Shown: positions 1 through 5,778 of the stretch, in pieces
Position numbering within the stretch: position 1 is the stretch's first letter
Layout: each line of letters starts with the position of its first letter
Origin: Actinomycetota bacterium
Lineage (GTDB): Bacteria; Actinomycetota; Thermoleophilia; UBA2241
Reading direction: 5' to 3'
DNA: 5,778 nucleotides
NCBI GenBank assembly: GCA_012719015.1
Contig: JAAYBE010000129.1
Coordinates: 1-5,778, forward strand
Translations under genes and position numbers: made by a program
Notes under the pieces: generated by a model
The model's input: only the letters and a program-made list of their open reading frames with translations
The model's database searches: none
What the model was told of the DNA's origin: nothing

Positions 1-1902
1 CGGCTGCCGTTCGGCGATCCACCGGGCCACGACCGGGCTGTACCAGACGGTCGCCGCCTGCGGCGCATACGCTCCTGAGGCCGGGATGCCCTCGCGGCGG
101 TAGAGGTCGAGCTCGACCTCTTCACGCGGGTCGAAGGTCCCGTCGAGCATCCGGGCGCTCTTGGTGGTGGCCACCCGGAACACGCGGGTGCCGCCGGCCG
201 TGCGACACCAGCAGACGTAGTACCACTCGCCACGGCTGCGCACCAGCAGGTACGGCTCCACGAGCCGGTCCTTGACCACGTCGGTCCCCTCGGTCCAGTA
301 CTCGACCGCCAGCAGCCGCCGCTGGACGATGGCGCGGTTCACCTCCGTGAGGATCCTGTCGGCGGGCACGAGGAGGTCGCCGCCCGCGAGGGCGGGGGCG
401 CCGCCGCGGGCCGCGCGTATCTTCGCCGCCGCGCTCTGGAGGGCGGCGCCCGTCGTCGTCGGGAGCTGGTGGCCGACGAGGTCGATCGCCAGCAGGAGAG
501 TGTCGGCCTGAAGGGGGGAGAGGCGGGCGGGCCGCGCCAGCGTCGGCCCCGCCAGCTCGCACGACACGCGGAGCCGGCCGCGTCCGACGAACTCGGCGCC
601 GAGCACGAGGCCGTCGCCGCCGAAGTTGACCAGGGTGAGGAGCTCGACGTCGGCGCGCAGCTCGGCGGCCGTGACCCCGAGGTCGGCGCGCACCTCGGCC
701 ACCTCGAGCACGGCCTCGTCGTCGCAGCGCTGCATGATGTAGCTGGCCAGCGCCGTGAGCCGCGTGAAGCGGTCGACCTCGACGCGCAGGTCGCCGGGAC
801 TGCCGCGGCGACGGCGCGGCCGGGCGGCCCGCGGCGGACGTGGCGGCGCACCACCGATGGGTGGGGGAGGCGCGTCGAGGAGCGCCTCGAGCGCGTCGAG
901 CTGCGCGAGCAGACGCGCACGCAGGTCGGCGGGCTCCAGGAGCTCGGCCTCGTCGGCGAGGCCGAGGATCCAGCCGAGCAGGGGCCTCGGGTCGGCGTAC
1001 GGCGTCGTGTAGACGATCGAGCCGTCCGCCTCGGGCTCCACCGTGCCGCAATGCGACCAGTGCGCCTCGACCCACCACGCCATGGCGGGTGAGACGCGGA
1101 TCCGCGCGGCTCCCCGGGGCGCAGAGAGCCGCCAGGCCGGGCGGTCACGGTACGCATCGAGGTCGAACTCCTGCGGCGGGGGGAAGTCGTGCGGCCGCCG
1201 CGTGTGGTACTTGACGGCGGAGCGGATGCGCGAGAGCCGGAACGTGCGCAGGGCACGGCGCAGATGGCACCAGCCGATCAGGTACCACTCACCGGCCACC
1301 AGCTGCAGCCCGTACGGGTCGACGGTCCGCTCGGTCTCCGCATCACGGGTGATGGCGTAATAGGTGAACGTGACGGTTTTGCGCTGGGCGACCGCCGCCT
1401 GGAGCTTCGGCAGGGCGGTCGCCGGCTCGTGCGCCTCCGGTCCGACGGTGAGCGGCGGCGACTCGGCGTCGCTGAGGAGCTCGGGGCGGCCCTGGGCGAG
1501 GCTGAGCAGCGCCAGACGGAGCGGCTGCGAGTAGGCGAAGCGGTCCTCGAGGACGGCGAGGCAGGCCGCCAGCGCCGTCACCTCGTCGCCGTCCAGTGCG
1601 ACCGGCTCGAGGTAGTACGCGTCGGCCGGGAGGCTGTAGAGCTCAGAGGACGTCTCGGAGAAGGGGTCCTCGTGCGCGCGGATCGCGATGCCGAGCTCCT
1701 TGAGCTCGGCGCGGTCCTCGTAGAAACGCCGCTTGAAGGCGTCCTCGCTCATGGTCGGGTAGCCCTCCACCCGGCCACGGATCTCGGCCACGCTCACGGG
1801 TTGGCCGCGGCGTGACAGCAGGAGCGCGACCAGCGAGAGCCGGCGGATCAGCTTGTCCGTGTCTTTGCTCTGTCCGGACGCGGGGGGCTTCCTGGCTCCC
1901 AC
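1..1902 (-). CDS. Fused PafB-PafC-type tandem WYL-domain transcriptional regulator (C-terminus cut by window edge)
   Basis: An uninterrupted frame of 634 residues runs from a GTG at 1902 off the left edge. An in-frame TGA at 1905-1903 sits directly before the GTG, so no longer start is possible; a GGGAG lies 6 bases upstream of it. Order of parts: a winged-HTH-like N-terminus (about residues 12-75, KLIRRLSLVALLLSRRGQPV), a first WYL domain with GEWYLIGWCHLRR (Trp206) and RTFRLSRIRS, a WCX-like region, a Pro/Arg-rich linker (about 338-372), a second HTH-like segment (about 372-440), and a second WYL domain with GEWYYVCWC (Trp560) and TRVFRVATT. Two HTH-WYL-WCX units in one chain match a fusion of PafB and PafC, which in mycobacteria form a heterodimer activating the RecA-independent DNA-damage response. 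About 40-70 C-terminal residues of the last WCX are probably missing. The DNA-damage role is inferred from the family; a local regulator of the upstream methyltransferase operon is the alternative. Family assignment is secure, target genes unknown. Confidence 0.9.
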   Translation of the reverse strand, partial: MGARKPPASGQSKDTDKLIRRLSLVALLLSRRGQPVSVAEIRGRVEGYPTMSEDAFKRRFYEDRAELKELGIAIRAHEDPFSETSSELYSLPADAYYLEPVALDGDEVTALAACLAVLEDRFAYSQPLRLALLSLAQGRPELLSDAESPPLTVGPEAHEPATALPKLQAAVAQRKTVTFTYYAITRDAETERTVDPYGLQLVAGEWYLIGWCHLRRALRTFRLSRIRSAVKYHTRRPHDFPPPQEFDLDAYRDRPAWRLSAPRGAARIRVSPAMAWWVEAHWSHCGTVEPEADGSIVYTTPYADPRPLLGWILGLADEAELLEPADLRARLLAQLDALEALLDAPPPPIGGAPPRPPRAARPRRRRGSPGDLRVEVDRFTRLTALASYIMQRCDDEAVLEVAEVRADLGVTAAELRADVELLTLVNFGGDGLVLGAEFVGRGRLRVSCELAGPTLARPARLSPLQADTLLLAIDLVGHQLPTTTGAALQSAAAKIRAARGGAPALAGGDLLVPADRILTEVNRAIVQRRLLAVEYWTEGTDVVKDRLVEPYLLVRSRGEWYYVCWCRTAGGTRVFRVATTKSARMLDGTFDPREEVELDLYRREGIPASGAYAPQAATVWYSPVVARWIAERQP

Positions 1903-1915
1903 TCACGGCTCCCAC
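1894..1915. repeat. Direct repeat of 9 bp across the start of the WYL gene
   Basis: GGCTCCCAC occurs exactly at 1894-1902 and 1907-1915, 13 bp apart. On the minus strand this reads GTGGGAGCC twice. The upstream copy supplies the GGGAG that can act as ribosome binding site; the downstream copy starts with the GTG start codon. The GTG of the upstream copy is out of frame with the regulator. It may be chance in such GC-rich DNA or a small duplication. Confidence 0.4.
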
Positions 1916-1929
1916 GGTCGACGACACCC

Positions 1930-1951
1930 CGCCGGCGCGCTCGCGCCGGCG
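1930..1951. repeat. Perfect inverted repeat in the leader of the WYL gene
   Basis: Two exact 10-bp arms, CGCCGGCGCG and CGCGCCGGCG, are separated by 2 bp. As RNA it would fold with about 8 pairs and a 6-base loop, pure G-C. It lies 28 bp before the WYL start codon. No T-run follows on the minus strand, so a classical intrinsic terminator is not supported; a leader hairpin, a weak GC-only terminator or a protein-binding site all remain possible. Confidence 0.5.
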
Positions 1952-1957
1952 TCCCCC

Positions 1958-1976
1958 ATGCTACCGCACGTGCGGT
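1958..1976 (-). promoter_or_regulatory. 14-bp perfect palindrome next to a -10-like hexamer: candidate operator/promoter of the WYL gene
   Basis: ACCGCACGTGCGGT (1963-1976) is a perfect palindrome without spacer, typical in form of a homodimer or pseudo-symmetric operator. Immediately downstream on the minus strand, sharing one base, is TAGCAT (1963-1958), which fits the TANNNT pattern of a -10 box. No good -35 hexamer is seen at 17-18 bp. If the -10 is real, the palindrome sits in the promoter spacer, where a bound protein would control initiation. Autoregulation by the WYL protein is possible but not shown. Confidence 0.35.
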
Positions 1977-1999
1977 CGGCCGGTGGAGACCGTACGGAC

Positions 2000-2019
2000 G
2001 ACCGCCCGGTCCGGCGGTC
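2000..2019 (-). terminator. Hairpin at the stop codon of the second methyltransferase gene, terminator-like without a U-tract
   Basis: The arms GACCGCC (2000-2006) and GGCGGTC (2013-2019) are exact complements around a 6-base loop. The structure overlaps the last two bases of the upstream TGA and begins exactly where the operon ends. There is no T-run after it, so it may stop transcription inefficiently, protect the 3' end of the message, or be incidental. Its position is the main support for calling it terminator-like. Confidence 0.35.
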
Positions 2020-3481
2020 AGGCCTCCGTGGACTCCCGGGCCGCCGCCGCGATCACGGCGTCGAACTCGGCGCCGAGGTCGGCGGGGAACTCGGGGGCCG
2101 GGGCGGCGAGGATCTCGGCCACCTTCTCCTGCGCCTTCTCGGTCGTGCTCCTGGCGCCCGCCTCTCTCCAGCTGTCGAAGTTGCCGGTCTCGCCGAGGCG
2201 CGCCTGCCACAGCTCGCGTACGTGCGCCCGCGTATGCCGGTCGAACAGGTAGTTGCCGTTGAAGCCCATCTTCTTGATCAGGTCGACGGCCAGCGTCTCG
2301 TCGGTGACCTCGATGCCGGCCAACAAACGCTTGACCATGCCGATGACCTCGTCGTCCACGACCATGTTCTCGAGGCAGAGGATGCGCGAGCCGTCGAGCA
2401 GGCCGGTGCCGAAGGTGACGTCGGCGCCGGCGGTGTAGGCCATGAACATCGCGAGCGCGTTCTCGTAGGCGCTCTGGATGCCGGGCTCCTTGGCCGTGGT
2501 GGCGCCGGCGCCGTACCACGCGGGGACGCCGTAGAAGTCGGCCATGTGACCCTGGCAGGCGCGCAGGAGCAGGGCCTCCGGCGAGTTGCTCGCGTAGGCG
2601 CCGCTGCTCATGACCATCGCCGTGGGGCCGCCGCCGTGCATCACCGGCGCTCCCGGATGGGCGAGCTGGACGAGCACGGCGCCGCTGAGGAACTCGGCGT
2701 TGGTGACCACGGCGGAACCTGCGATGGTGACCGGACCCGTGGCGCCGAGGATCGGCATGGGGTAGAAGCTCACCGGGATGCCGGCCTCGGCGAGGGTGAG
2801 CGCGAGGTCCATGCCGTACCGCTCCTGGTGCAGCGGGCTCACGGTGCAGATGATGGTCGTGAACATGGGCCGGCGCCGGAGCTCTTCCTTGCCGCCGGCC
2901 ATCGCCTCCGCCATGCGGAGCAGGCCCCGCGCCTCCCGGTCCTCCTTGATGCTCACCACGATGGTGTGCTTCGTGGAGGCACGCACGCAGGCGTCGAACT
3001 CGTGCAGGACGCGGGTCTCGGGTGGACAGTCCTGGGCGCTGACCACGGCGCTCGTGGCGCTCACGTTGTCGAGCGCCTGCACGACCCTCGCGCAGTCGGC
3101 GAGGTCCTGCTTGACGGAGCTCCGGACCTCGCCGGTGCCGGCGTCGCGGGTGAAGACGCCGCAGCCGTCGGAGCTGATGTAGACGTGCTCCCCGTCGAGC
3201 GGCAGGTCGTACTCGGGGTCGCGGGCGCCCAGGGTGTACGTGCTCGGCGCCGTGCTCATCGCGCGCTCGACGACCTCGGCCGGGATCTTCGCCACCGTGC
3301 TCTCGCGGTCCACGGCGGCGCCGTGCTCCTCGAGGATGTCGAGCGCCCTCTGTGAATGGAACCTCACGCCGACGTTCTCGATCACGTCCAGCGTCGCCGC
3401 GTGGATCTGCCGGACGTCCTCCTCGTCGAGCAGGCCGAGCTTGACGCGCCGGCCGACGAAGCACTTGTCTGCGTATGCCAT
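2018..3481 (-). CDS. MttB-superfamily corrinoid-dependent methyltransferase, non-pyrrolysine (COG5598 type), downstream copy
   Basis: The product of 487 residues has the usual length for this TIM-barrel family, which demethylates trimethylamine or quaternary amines such as betaines and carnitine and passes the methyl group to a corrinoid protein. Landmarks: ASTKHTIVVSIKE (168-180), ICTVSPLH (211-218), FYPMPILGATGPVT (239-252), GGGPTAMVM (283-291), QSAYENALA (336-344), ENMVVDDEVIGMV (371-383) and YLFDRHTRAHVRELW (411-425). There is no signal peptide or membrane segment, so it is probably cytoplasmic. The frame contains no TAG and ends in TGA, so it is not a pyrrolysine enzyme. The ATG at 3481 is fixed by GAGGAG (3494-3489) with 7-base spacing; the gap to the upstream paralogue is 18 bp. 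By eye it is about 60% identical to that neighbour. The substrate cannot be told; proline betaine, glycine betaine, carnitine and other N-methylated compounds are all possible. Confidence 0.9.
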   Translation of the reverse strand: MAYADKCFVGRRVKLGLLDEEDVRQIHAATLDVIENVGVRFHSQRALDILEEHGAAVDRESTVAKIPAEVVERAMSTAPSTYTLGARDPEYDLPLDGEHVYISSDGCGVFTRDAGTGEVRSSVKQDLADCARVVQALDNVSATSAVVSAQDCPPETRVLHEFDACVRASTKHTIVVSIKEDREARGLLRMAEAMAGGKEELRRRPMFTTIICTVSPLHQERYGMDLALTLAEAGIPVSFYPMPILGATGPVTIAGSAVVTNAEFLSGAVLVQLAHPGAPVMHGGGPTAMVMSSGAYASNSPEALLLRACQGHMADFYGVPAWYGAGATTAKEPGIQSAYENALAMFMAYTAGADVTFGTGLLDGSRILCLENMVVDDEVIGMVKRLLAGIEVTDETLAVDLIKKMGFNGNYLFDRHTRAHVRELWQARLGETGNFDSWREAGARSTTEKAQEKVAEILAAPAPEFPADLGAEFDAVIAAAARESTEA

Positions 3482-3488
3482 CAGGGGT

Positions 3489-3494
3489 CTCCTC
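3489..3494 (-). promoter_or_regulatory. Strong ribosome binding site between the paired methyltransferase genes
   Basis: GAGGAG on the minus strand lies 7 bases before the ATG at 3481 and 6 bases after the upstream gene's TGA (3502-3500). It fixes the start of the downstream gene and shows that the second cistron has its own good initiation signal rather than relying only on coupling. Confidence 0.75.
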
Positions 3495-3499
3495 GTGGG

Positions 3500-4954
3500 T
3501 CAGAAGCGGCCGGACTCGACCGCAGCGATGATGTCGTCGAACTCGCGCCCGAGCGCCTCGGGGAACTCGGGCGGGGGGGAGGCGAGGATCCCGGCGGCGA
3601 CGGCGCGCGCCTTGTTCTCCAGCCGTGGACACCCCGCGGCCGTCCAGCTCTCGTACGTGCCGTCTTCGCCGAGCCTGGCCCTCCACAGCTCGCGGACGTG
3701 AGCGCGCGTGTGCCGCTCGAAGAGGTAGTCGCCACGGAAGCCGAGCTTCGTGATGAGGTCCACCGCCAGGGTCTCGGGGTCCACACTGACGCCGCGCAGC
3801 AGGCGCGTGATCATGCCGAACGTCTCGTCGGCGATGACGAGTTCCTCGAGGCTCATCTGCTGCACGCTGTCCAGGAGGCCGGCGCCGAAGACGAGGCCCG
3901 CACCGGCCGCCAGCCCCAGCACCAGGCCGAGCGTGTTCTCGTAGGCGCTCTGGGCGTCGGGCCGCTTGGCTTTGGTCCCGCCCCAGCCGAGCCCCGCCGG
4001 CAGGCCCCAGCGGCGCGCCATCTGGCTCTGCAGGGCGCGGAGCAGCAGGGCCTCGGGGACGTTGGCGAAGTACGAGCCGGTACGCATGTAGAGCGCCGTG
4101 GGTCCGCCGGCGTGGACGAGCCTGGCGCCGGGGCAGGCGAGCTGGATGGCGGTGACGGCGGCGAGGATCTCCGCGGCGCCCACCACGGCCGCACCGGCCG
4201 GCGTGACGGGGCTCGTCGCTCCGAGGATGGGCATGGGGTAGAGGAGCAGCGGGATGCCGGCTTCGGCCAGCTCGAACGCCAGCTCCATCCCGGACCTCTC
4301 CATGTGGAGCGGGCTGACGGTGCAGAGGATGGCGGAGAAGACCGGGCAGGCGCTCAGCTCGGCGGAGCCGCCGGCGACGGCCTCCGCCATGCGCAGGAGG
4401 GCGCGGGCCTCGGCGGCGTCCTTCATGCTGACCACGATGCTGTGCTTGCGCGAGGCGCGCATGCATGCGTCGAACTCGTGCAGCACGCGGCTCTCCTCGG
4501 GCGTGTCCTGCGCCGACACGAGCGCCGAGGTGGCGGAGAGGTTGTCGAGGCCGTCGACCACGCGGGCGGCATCGTAGACGTCCTGTTTGACGCTGGCGCG
4601 GACGGCGCCGTCCGGCTCGCGCACCAGGGTGGCGCAGCCGTCCGACGCGAGGTAGACGTGCTCGCCGTCCAGCGGCAGGTCGTAGGCCCTCTCGCGGCCG
4701 CCCAGGGTGAAGGAGCCGGGTACGGTGGAGAGGGCCCGCTCCACCAGGTCCGCCGGGATGCGGGCCACGGTCGTCTCACGGTCCACGGCGGCGCCGTGCG
4801 CCTGCAGCACGTCGAGGGCGCGGTCGGAGTGGAACATCGCCCCGGTCTCGGCGAGCACGTCGAGCGCCCCCGTGTGGATGCGCTCCACGTCGGCAGGGCT
4901 CACGATCTCGAGCGGCCGCCGCTCCTTCACGCGGCGGGCGTCGGCGTGTCTCAT
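3500..4954 (-). CDS. MttB-superfamily corrinoid-dependent methyltransferase, non-pyrrolysine (COG5598 type), upstream copy
   Basis: The 484-residue protein has the same family landmarks as its neighbour: ASRKHSIVVSMKD (167-179), LCTVSPLHMER (210-220), LYPMPILGATSPVT (238-251), AGGPTALYM (282-290), AKRPDAQSAYENTLG (329-343), EELVIADETFGM (370-381) and YLFERHTRAHVRELW (410-424). Family knowledge says it transfers a methyl group from a methylated amine to a corrinoid protein. No in-frame TAG exists, so no pyrrolysine. The two copies align almost without gaps but differ in barrel segments such as GGPTALYMRTG versus GGPTAMVMSSG and WGGTKAK versus YGAGATTAK, suggesting different substrates or different subunit roles. 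AAGGGAGG (4968-4961) ends 6 bases before the ATG, and this ATG overlaps the racemase stop as ATGA, so translation is likely coupled. No corrinoid-protein gene accompanies it here. The family is certain, the substrate is not. Confidence 0.9.
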   Translation of the reverse strand: MRHADARRVKERRPLEIVSPADVERIHTGALDVLAETGAMFHSDRALDVLQAHGAAVDRETTVARIPADLVERALSTVPGSFTLGGRERAYDLPLDGEHVYLASDGCATLVREPDGAVRASVKQDVYDAARVVDGLDNLSATSALVSAQDTPEESRVLHEFDACMRASRKHSIVVSMKDAAEARALLRMAEAVAGGSAELSACPVFSAILCTVSPLHMERSGMELAFELAEAGIPLLLYPMPILGATSPVTPAGAAVVGAAEILAAVTAIQLACPGARLVHAGGPTALYMRTGSYFANVPEALLLRALQSQMARRWGLPAGLGWGGTKAKRPDAQSAYENTLGLVLGLAAGAGLVFGAGLLDSVQQMSLEELVIADETFGMITRLLRGVSVDPETLAVDLITKLGFRGDYLFERHTRAHVRELWRARLGEDGTYESWTAAGCPRLENKARAVAAGILASPPPEFPEALGREFDDIIAAVESGRF

Positions 4955-5778
4955 GGGGCGCCTCCCTTCGGGACGTCACGGGGCACGGGTGGATCGCCGT
5001 CCGGTGCGCACTCGACGGTGACGAACGGCGAGGTGACGGCGCGCACGAGCGCGTCGTAATGGAGGGCGAACCGCACTTCGTCGCCGGGGTGCAGGCGCTC
5101 CGGAGCGATGAGCACGCTCACATCGCTGGTCGCGCCGGCGAGAGAGGCGCCGGGGAGGAGCGGGCGCATGCCGGCCGGCTCGATGTCGCGTCGGCCCACA
5201 GCCAGCAGGGCGTACCAGGCGTCCTCCCGCGGCAGGCGGACCTCCGGCACGTGACCGAAGGCGTCGAGACCCGCGGCGCCGGTGGGGGCCGGCGGTTTGC
5301 GGAAGCACTCGAGCACGGCGGCCGTGAGCACCGGGTCGGTGCGGCGCAGGCCGGCGAGGCCGCGGTCGCCGACGAAGTCGTAACCGTAGATCGGCCCTCC
5401 GCCGGACCTGACCTCGGTCGCGAAACGCGGCACGTAGCCGTCCAGGTGCTGCAGCACGCACGTGCCGCCGAGGCTGAGGAGAGGTCCGGCGACGCAGTGG
5501 CCGGCGACCTCCGCCAGGATGTCCTCGGCCTGGCGGAACAGGGCCCGCGACGGCAACTGGCCTGAGAGGCAGGCGAAGTTGACCGCGATGCCGACCAGGT
5601 CCACGCCGGCCAGGCCGGTGAGCTCGGCGGCGACGGTAGGGGCGAGGTCGGGCAGGACGCCCTCGCGACGGTCGCCGAGGTCCACCGTCAGCAGGACCTC
5701 GACGGGGCGGCTTCGCGCGAGCTCCCCGAGCGCGCGCGCGGCGTCCGGGTCGCAGAGGAGCACGCGGTCGGCGACCCG
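4951..5778 (-). CDS. Alanine racemase-fold PLP protein, ornithine racemase (Orr)/YhfX-like, N-terminus cut by window edge
   Basis: The frame is open to the right edge, leaving 275 residues of a family usually about 350 long. A GTG at 5763 is only an internal valine, since coding similarity continues upstream to the edge. Motifs matching my recollection of Orr-like enzymes, numbered within the fragment: LLTVDLGDRREGV (29-41), LVGIAVNFACLSGQLP (61-76), LLSLGGTCVL (100-109), VRSGGGPIYGYDF (123-135), YALLAVGRRDIEPAGM (189-204), LAGATSDVSVLI (213-224) and GDEVRFALHYDALV (232-245). The family uses pyridoxal phosphate to interconvert L- and D-amino acids. The N-terminal lysine that holds the cofactor would lie outside the window, so catalytic competence cannot be judged. 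Oddity: Orr-like proteins usually read SSDH where this one has TSDV. Placement directly before two methylamine-type methyltransferases, with a 4-base overlap, implies a shared pathway, perhaps handling the stereochemistry of an N-methylated amino acid. A non-racemase PLP role is possible. Confidence 0.8.
   Translation of the reverse strand, partial: RVADRVLLCDPDAARALGELARSRPVEVLLTVDLGDRREGVLPDLAPTVAAELTGLAGVDLVGIAVNFACLSGQLPSRALFRQAEDILAEVAGHCVAGPLLSLGGTCVLQHLDGYVPRFATEVRSGGGPIYGYDFVGDRGLAGLRRTDPVLTAAVLECFRKPPAPTGAAGLDAFGHVPEVRLPREDAWYALLAVGRRDIEPAGMRPLLPGASLAGATSDVSVLIAPERLHPGDEVRFALHYDALVRAVTSPFVTVECAPDGDPPVPRDVPKGGAP
4961..4968 (-). promoter_or_regulatory. Shine-Dalgarno sequence inside the racemase 3' end for the upstream methyltransferase
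   Basis: AAGGGAGG on the minus strand ends 6 bases before the ATG at 4954. It is embedded in the last codons of the racemase gene and, with the ATGA overlap, decides the start of the methyltransferase. Confidence 0.75.

Noticed and set aside
122..1256. Minus-strand frames of 318 and 305 codons in the left part
   Set aside because: Their translations are Arg/Pro/Ala-rich without family motifs, while the third minus frame gives clear HTH and WYL domains from 1902 to the edge.
1848..4466. An 872-codon open frame on the minus strand
   Set aside because: It overlaps both methyltransferase genes in another frame; its product is a low-complexity Arg/Pro/Gly/Ala chain, the usual shadow of high-GC coding DNA.
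2018..4954. Pyrrolysine-containing MttB with an in-frame amber codon
   Set aside because: Both reading frames are continuous without TAG and end in TGA, so no pyrrolysine machinery is needed.
1853..5059. Two long plus-strand frames (1853-3355 and 3356-5059) antisense to the methyltransferase genes
   Set aside because: They mirror the codon pattern of the real minus-strand genes, give Val/Gly/Glu/His-rich products without recognisable domains, and lack credible start signals.
4976..5461. A 161-codon minus-strand frame within the racemase region
   Set aside because: Arg-rich shadow of the racemase frame, which carries conserved Orr-like motifs along the same stretch.
5761..5763. GTG as the true start of the racemase
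   Set aside because: The frame continues upstream to the window edge with family-like sequence (RVADR), and a start here would remove the PLP-binding lysine region; the gene is simply truncated by the window.

Overview
The window is very GC-rich DNA with G/C-heavy third codon positions. All four genes lie on the minus strand, so transcription runs from high to low coordinates. The composition and the fused PafB/PafC-type WYL regulator suggest a high-GC actinobacterial lineage, possibly Thermoleophilia-like. That placement is inference; no rRNA or other marker gene is present.

Layout in transcription order: (1) 5778-4951, the C-terminal 275 residues of a fold-type III PLP racemase of the ornithine racemase/YhfX kind, cut by the right window edge. 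(2) 4954-3500, a 484-residue MttB-superfamily (COG5598-type) methyltransferase whose ATG overlaps the racemase stop as ATGA. (3) 3481-2018, a 487-residue paralogue of gene 2, 18 bp downstream behind a strong Shine-Dalgarno sequence. (4) After a 115-bp gap holding two hairpins and a 14-bp palindrome, a long frame from 1902 to the left edge encodes a single-chain protein with two helix-turn-helix plus WYL units, a PafB-PafC fusion. Its C-terminus lies outside the window.

Genes 1-3 look like one tightly coupled operon. MttB-superfamily proteins demethylate quaternary or tertiary methylamines and pass the methyl group to a corrinoid protein. Both copies here are ordinary sense-coded proteins without pyrrolysine, like the glycine betaine, proline betaine and carnitine demethylases. 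A racemase immediately upstream suggests the substrate or product is a chiral N-methylated amino acid, but no substrate can be read from the sequence. No corrinoid protein, corrinoid activator or methylcobamide:folate methyltransferase is in the window. The WYL protein is probably a DNA-damage-type regulator; its link to the methyltransferase genes may be only positional.

There is no gene-free stretch longer than 300 bases. No tRNA, rRNA, CRISPR array, mobile element or integration site was seen. Many long frames on the plus strand and in the other minus frames are composition shadows of these four genes.
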